A stretch of 64,000 nt of DNA from Chitinophaga jiangningensis. Lineage in GTDB: Bacteria; Bacteroidota; Bacteroidia; Chitinophagales; Chitinophagaceae. The position numbers were made by a program, and so were the translations under genes. Shown here one piece after another: positions 59,639-64,000 of this stretch (positions are counted from its first letter, which is position 1; each line of letters opens with the position of its first letter). The DNA is taken from positions 186,001 to 250,000 of the forward strand of contig NZ_FRBL01000005.1 in assembly GCF_900142605.1 (NCBI RefSeq), written 5' to 3'. The notes beneath the pieces were generated by a model. It was not told the DNA's origin. It worked only from the letters and a program-made list of their open reading frames with translations, and did not search any database.

Positions 59639-62047
59639 CTAGTCCTTATCGCCCACACCCAATTGATCTATAGCAATATCCTCCTCCTCATCCAGCGGTT
59701 TCCATAACGCTTTCTTCTTCGCCTGTTTCAACAAAGCCTTCTCCATCCACAACAACAGTGCCGGCAGAATTGTAAGGTTCGTAATCATCGCCACAATCAA
59801 GGTTAAAGAGGTTAACCATCCTAACGCCTTCGTACCACCAAACTCTGAAAAACTGAAGATCATGAAGCCGGCAAACAAAATCAACGAAGTATAAATGATA
59901 CTCAACCCGGTTTCATGAATCGTCTGCTTTACAGTAGCACTGATATTTAAATCATGATGCGGCAACTCCTGCTTAAAATTCACCAGGAAACGGATCGTCA
60001 CATCTATCGCAATACCCAATGCCACACTAAATACCAACACCGTAGAAGGCTTCAGCGGCACACCTACCCAGCCCATCACACCAGCCGTTACTACCAGCGG
60101 AATTAAATTCGGAATCAACGATATAATCACCATCCTCCACGAACGGAACAAATACAGCATACACACCATTATCAACACAAACGCCAGCACAATACTCTCC
60201 GTCAAACCACTGATGATAAATCGCGTCCCCTCCTGGAAAATTACACTTGTACCGGTAAACGTTACGTTATACTTACTGCTATCAAAAATTTCATTGACCT
60301 TAGGCCGCAGCGAATCCAGCAACTCCGGCAAACGCCTCGACCCAACATCAGCCATATTCACACTTACCCTGGCCACCTGCTTCGTACTATCCATAAACGA
60401 ATTCACCAGCTTCGAAAATGTAGTATTCGCACCAGCTCCTGTTGGTGCCTTCATCCGCAGGTACGGCGCCAGGAAACCCAGGTCAAACTGATTAGGTACG
60501 GCATAGTTACTGCTGTCGCCACTATAATACGCCTGCTTTGCAAACTTGATACCTTCCACCACCGACAACGGCCTTGCAAAGTCCGGCTGCGCCGCTATCA
60601 GCAGCGTAAGCTGATCCAGCTTCCCCAGCGTCTGCAAATTCACCACGCCATTCTTACGCTTCGTGTCCACTGCTATCTCCAATGGCATCACCCCTTTAAA
60701 ATTCTTCTCAAAAAACTTTAAGTCCGTGTATAACCTGTCCGTATGCGGAATATCATCTAACATGTAACCTACCGATTGCAAACGCATCATGCCCACAATG
60801 GATAAAATTACCAGCACTGCACTCACCGCGTATACCAATTTGCGGTATTTGAACACCAACGTTTCCAACAGGTTCAGCACTTTAGTGAAGAACCCATTTT
60901 CACGATAGGAAATATGTTTCGTTTTAGGCGCTGGCAAATAACTCAATACACTCGGCAAAAACACAAAAGAAATCATGAATATCAGCATGATGTTCACACC
61001 GGCTACCACACCAAACTCTTTCAGAATAGCACTGTTCGTAAAGCAAAACACCCCAAACCCAATAGCAGCAGTAATATTGGTAAACAACGTTACAATACCC
61101 ATCCGCTGAATCATGCGTACCAACGCTCTCGTTTTGTTATTATGCTTCGCGTACTCCGTATGATATTTACTGATAAAATAAACACAGTTAGGAATCCCAA
61201 TTACCACAATTAATGATGGAATCAAACCAGTCAGCAACGTGATCTTATACCCCATCAATACGATGGTGGCAACAGACCAGATCACGCCAATGGCTACCAC
61301 CACCATCGACATCAGTACTGCCCCGAAGGATCTGAAAAATAAAAAGAGAATTAATCCCGTAAGCAGGAATGATATCTTCAAAAACAATTTCAGCTCATCC
61401 GCCACCTTAACGGCCATGACTGTACGAATCAGCGGCAGTCCGCTCAAACGCACTGTTGTTTTTTGCTTTTCTTCAAATGCTTTGGTAATCTTATAGATAG
61501 AATCCACTACAGCCGTACGTTTCGGCGAATTGAACACATCCTTGTTTACATAAATAGCCATGAGATAAGCATGGCTTTCGGCATTATATAACAACCCTTT
61601 ATAAAACAGTAAAGTGTTAAACACATTGGCAAGACTATCAATCTCCTGCTGCCCCGATAAATCCCCTTTAAACAAAAGCCCTGCTTCCAGCTTTCTGGTG
61701 CTGTCATTCTTCACCAGGTTGATAGCGGAAGGTACGCTCAGGATATTTTCCACTGCATGGATACTTTTGATATCCTTATTGAGCTGAATGTAATCGTGAA
61801 AGAAGTCTTTCTGAAAGAACTTGTCGGTTTGTACCCCCAGCACCATCATGTTCCCATCTTCCCCAAACTTTTTCTTAAACTGCTGAAATTCAAGATACTT
61901 AGGGTTATCATGCGGAATAGTGGCCACATAATCATAGGACATCTGCACTTTACTGGCAAACCAGGCCATCACGCCAGTTGTAACCAGTAATAACAATAAT
62001 AGTGTTAGGCGAAATTTGAGCACAAAGCTGGCTAAGCGTTGCCACAT
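59639..62047 (-). CDS. MMPL/RND family exporter
   Basis: An 802-residue RND-type membrane protein of the MMPL or hopanoid-exporter (HpnN-like) group. It has two repeats, each with one helix, a periplasmic domain of about 150-200 residues, and five further helices: first half TM block near residues 225-375 (FLKISFLLTGLILFLFFRSF; GLIPSLIVVIGIPNCVYFIS), second near 620-770 (GLTESIVLAFVLIMVCMLYL; VFSVALGIAIDVTIRFLVNF). The sequence GIPNCVYFISKYH and ALGIAIDVTIRFLVNF carry the polar residues of the proton relay. It probably moves lipids or hydrophobic compounds at the inner membrane. Substrate unknown. Confidence 0.9.
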   Translation of the reverse strand: MWQRLASFVLKFRLTLLLLLLVTTGVMAWFASKVQMSYDYVATIPHDNPKYLEFQQFKKKFGEDGNMMVLGVQTDKFFQKDFFHDYIQLNKDIKSIHAVENILSVPSAINLVKNDSTRKLEAGLLFKGDLSGQQEIDSLANVFNTLLFYKGLLYNAESHAYLMAIYVNKDVFNSPKRTAVVDSIYKITKAFEEKQKTTVRLSGLPLIRTVMAVKVADELKLFLKISFLLTGLILFLFFRSFGAVLMSMVVVAIGVIWSVATIVLMGYKITLLTGLIPSLIVVIGIPNCVYFISKYHTEYAKHNNKTRALVRMIQRMGIVTLFTNITAAIGFGVFCFTNSAILKEFGVVAGVNIMLIFMISFVFLPSVLSYLPAPKTKHISYRENGFFTKVLNLLETLVFKYRKLVYAVSAVLVILSIVGMMRLQSVGYMLDDIPHTDRLYTDLKFFEKNFKGVMPLEIAVDTKRKNGVVNLQTLGKLDQLTLLIAAQPDFARPLSVVEGIKFAKQAYYSGDSSNYAVPNQFDLGFLAPYLRMKAPTGAGANTTFSKLVNSFMDSTKQVARVSVNMADVGSRRLPELLDSLRPKVNEIFDSSKYNVTFTGTSVIFQEGTRFIISGLTESIVLAFVLIMVCMLYLFRSWRMVIISLIPNLIPLVVTAGVMGWVGVPLKPSTVLVFSVALGIAIDVTIRFLVNFKQELPHHDLNISATVKQTIHETGLSIIYTSLILFAGFMIFSFSEFGGTKALGWLTSLTLIVAMITNLTILPALLLWMEKALLKQAKKKALWKPLDEEEDIAIDQLGVGDKD

Positions 62048-62138
62048 GTGGATTTTTCAATTTAGTAAGGGCGTAAAGGTAATTAAAATTGCTATTGGCT
62101 GTTAACCGCCGCTTTTAGCTAAATTGCAGGCTGATTAT

Positions 62139-62876
62139 ATGTTACACAAGACAAGAGGGATAGTACTAAGAACCGTCAAATACGGCGACACGAGCATGAT
62201 TGTAAGCATTTTTACAGAACTGTTCGGTATGCAGTCCTATATTGTCAACGGGGTACGCTCCAGCAAGCCCAAAGCTGCCCGTGGCAATCTGTTTCAGCCA
62301 GGTAATATCCTCGATCTGGTAGTTTATCATCAGGAGATAAAAAACCTGCAAAGGATAGCCGAATTTAAGCTGGCATATATCTTCAACTCGCTGCACTTCA
62401 ACATCGTCAAGAACACCGTAGCGTTGTATATGATCGAGCTGTTGCAGAAAACACTGAAACAGCCGGAGCAGCACCTGGAATTGTATTATTTCGTGGAAAA
62501 TGCCTTCCAGGTACTGGACCAGTCCGATTTGCCCGTGGTGGCCAACCTGCCGCTGTTTTTCACTTTAAAAGTAGGGGAGTACCTGGGTTTCCGCATTAAC
62601 GGCCGCTTTTCAGAATACACGCCATACCTGGACCTCCAGGAGGGCCATTATACGGATCTTCCGCCGCACCACATTCACCACCTGGACCCGGACGCCAGTC
62701 AGTTTACGGACGCACTTTACCAGTGCACAGCTACGGAAGAACTGGCAGGTATTGTGATGAACAAAGAAAGAAGAAGGAAACTATTGTATGCCTACCTGGA
62801 GTTTTTCAGGTTACACTTACCGGATTTTGTGGAGATGCAGTCGCCTCCTATACTACACGATATCCTTGACGCCTGA
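62139..62876 (+). CDS. recO: DNA repair protein RecO
   Basis: About 245 residues from the ATG at 62139; an upstream TTG at 62124 adds five residues and is less likely. RecO loads RecA on SSB-coated DNA in the RecFOR pathway. The N-terminal OB-fold is clear (MLHKTRGIVLRTVKYGDTSM; SIFTELFGMQSYIVNGVRSS), followed by a helical domain. The zinc-finger cysteines of many RecO proteins are missing, as is usual in Bacteroidota. Its last 24 bases overlap the end of the converging lpxH gene (62853-62876). Confidence 0.9.
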   Translation: MLHKTRGIVLRTVKYGDTSMIVSIFTELFGMQSYIVNGVRSSKPKAARGNLFQPGNILDLVVYHQEIKNLQRIAEFKLAYIFNSLHFNIVKNTVALYMIELLQKTLKQPEQHLELYYFVENAFQVLDQSDLPVVANLPLFFTLKVGEYLGFRINGRFSEYTPYLDLQEGHYTDLPPHHIHHLDPDASQFTDALYQCTATEELAGIVMNKERRRKLLYAYLEFFRLHLPDFVEMQSPPILHDILDA

Positions 62877-63659
62877 TTTTGCAGCTTTTTCACCGGCGGC
62901 GGTATAGTACTGCAGCGTAGTTTGCTGTCCGTCGAAAACGGCAAACGAAGTATAGTTCAGCCAGTCGCCCAGGTTAATATAGCGGCTGTTTTCACCCACT
63001 TTGATATCCAGCGGCAGGTGCCGGTGTCCGAAGATGAAATAATCGAAATGTTCCTTTTGCAGTATTTCTTTACTGTAGATCGCCAGCCACTCATTTTCTT
63101 CGCCCAGGAATTTCTCTAAATCCTGACCTACAGCGGCTCTGCTCTTACGACTGAAGTAATTGGCCATCCCTATCCCAATGGCGGGATGTAAAGCCGAAAA
63201 CAGCCATCTGCACACGGGGTTACGGAAAACTTTCTTGAGGAATTTATACCCGTGATCACCCGGCCCGAGACCGTCGCCATGGCCGATATAAAAGCGTTTT
63301 CCAGCGATGGTATAGGTTTGGGGTTCATAGTACACGGGAATGTCCAACTCTTCTTCAAAATAGCCATTCATCCACATGTCGTGGTTACCGATAAAAACGG
63401 AGATACCGATACCCTTATCGCGAAGAGCAGCGAGTTTACCAAGAATACGGATATATCCTTTAGGAATTACGTGTTTGTATTCAAACCAGAAATCGAAGAT
63501 ATCGCCGACGAGGAAGATGTGTTCGGCGTCTTTTTCAGCTTCTTCCAGCCATTTGATGATGAGCTTTTCACGCTCTCTGCTGGTGTTGGCATCAGGCACT
63601 CCCAGGTGAAAATCTGAGGCGAAATATATTTTTCTGCCTGCGGGCAAATTGATCTCCAT
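62853..63659 (-). CDS. lpxH: UDP-2,3-diacylglucosamine diphosphatase (LpxH type)
   Basis: A 268-residue metallophosphoesterase of the LpxH group, which makes lipid X from UDP-2,3-diacylglucosamine in lipid A synthesis. The metal-site motifs are all present: YFASDFHLGVPD (DxH), FLVGDIFDFWFEYKH (GDxxD), FIGNHDMWM (GNHD), and FIFGHRHLPLDI (GHxH), with YIGHGDGLGPGDHGYKFL between. It acts at the inner face of the inner membrane; no signal is seen. The convergent overlap with recO is 24 bases. The LUD-domain gene precedes it with one base between, so they are likely cotranscribed. Confidence 0.9.
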   Translation of the reverse strand: MEINLPAGRKIYFASDFHLGVPDANTSREREKLIIKWLEEAEKDAEHIFLVGDIFDFWFEYKHVIPKGYIRILGKLAALRDKGIGISVFIGNHDMWMNGYFEEELDIPVYYEPQTYTIAGKRFYIGHGDGLGPGDHGYKFLKKVFRNPVCRWLFSALHPAIGIGMANYFSRKSRAAVGQDLEKFLGEENEWLAIYSKEILQKEHFDYFIFGHRHLPLDIKVGENSRYINLGDWLNYTSFAVFDGQQTTLQYYTAAGEKAAKSGVKDIV

Positions 63660-63660
63660 G

Positions 63661-64000
63661 CTATTCGTCTACTAAAAATACGTATACTTCTTTTGGTCCG
63701 TGAATACCTACTACCAGTGTTTTCTCGATATCTGCTGTTCTGCTGGGCCCTGTTGCAAAGGAAATGGCAGAAGGCAGGTCGTTACCGTATTTATCCTTGA
63801 GTTTATGCAGGGCATCTTTCAGGTCAAATACCAGCTGGTGTGTGTAGGCAATCATGATATGCACGGGCGCGTATACAGGCAGGGCTCTGCCACTTGGCTG
63901 CGCTGCGCTGAGCACTACGGTTCCGGTGCGTGCTACCAGGTACTCTACGTCAGTAATAGCAGCATCTGCATCGTGCATGTTACCCTGGTTGAGGCAGGGC
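63661..64000 (-). CDS. LutC/YkgG family (LUD domain) protein, N-terminus cut by window edge
   Basis: The C-terminal 113 or so residues of a LUD-domain protein: AAITDVEYLVARTGTVVLSA, then VYAPVHIMIAYTHQLVFDLK, and SFATGPSRTADIEKTLVVGI with HGPKEVYVFLVDE at the end, all typical of LutC/YkgG. LutC takes part with LutA and LutB in iron-sulfur-dependent lactate oxidation. The frame is still open at base 64000 (PCLNQGN precedes Met at 63978), so the Met is internal and the start lies outside. lutA and lutB are not visible. It runs into lpxH with a one-base gap. Confidence 0.9.
   Translation of the reverse strand, partial: PCLNQGNMHDADAAITDVEYLVARTGTVVLSAAQPSGRALPVYAPVHIMIAYTHQLVFDLKDALHKLKDKYGNDLPSAISFATGPSRTADIEKTLVVGIHGPKEVYVFLVDE

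Overview
The window looks like the chromosome of a Bacteroidota bacterium, most probably Chitinophaga or a close relative in Chitinophagaceae. The reasons are three SusC/SusD-type outer-membrane pairs, lipoproteins with short Bacteroidota-style lipoboxes, a DUF5686 protein, a MoxR/DUF58/Bat operon, a RecO and LpxH of Bacteroidota type, weak or absent Shine-Dalgarno sequences, and several TAnnTTTG -7 promoter boxes. It is mostly housekeeping DNA with one nutrient-uptake island. I saw no rRNA, tRNA, CRISPR array, prophage or intact insertion sequence.

Layout. 1-4017 (minus strand): glycyl-tRNA synthetase (cut by the left edge), a YihY/BrkB membrane protein, a MazG-like pyrophosphohydrolase, an orphan lipoprotein and D-aminoacyl-tRNA deacylase. 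4113-6070 (plus): ribosome rescue factor ArfB and a polysaccharide flippase. 6147-16734: a metallo-beta-lactamase-fold hydrolase, a very large pseudo-peptidase/beta-propeller/barrel protein, a DgkA-DUF1361 pair, a four-gene envelope module (membrane protein, winged-helix regulator, CreD, 50-residue membrane peptide) and a DUF5686 protein. 16823-23968: class III aminotransferase, gamma-carbonic anhydrase, two tiny sister lipoproteins missed by ordinary length cut-offs, RsgA, and a MoxR-DUF58-BatD-BatA operon. 24186-31296: a conserved hypothetical with a cyclophilin, GcvH, VanZ, an OmpA lipoprotein, an EF-hand protein, RF1, an amidohydrolase and an MscS channel. 31375-42007: a cysteine-less thioredoxin-fold protein behind a MerR regulator, M23 peptidase, AlaS, a two-PDZ protein, aldehyde dehydrogenase, GatB and a TlpA-type thioredoxin.

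The accessory part is 42204-59395: three SusC/SusD operons in tandem on the minus strand, with no glycosidase, sulfatase, peptidase, sigma/anti-sigma pair or hybrid two-component sensor beside them. Each has a long leader (about 430-780 bases without a gene) with its own dyads or repeats. At the upstream end sits a 232-residue relative of IS1595/ISXO2 transposases that keeps a helix-turn-helix but seems to have lost its catalytic acidic residues. It has its own terminator and no visible terminal repeats, so it may be a domesticated DNA-binding protein. The right end (59639-64000) holds an MMPL/RND exporter, RecO, LpxH and the cut-off start of a LutC-type protein.

Two unusual non-coding structures recur outside the island. 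Long perfect palindromes with three-base loops closed by CC/GG occur at 6074-6148 and 27740-27818. They share the same X-core-X'-core-X arrangement, and one of their cores is almost the same sequence with paired compensating changes, which suggests a dispersed palindromic repeat family working as intergenic terminators.
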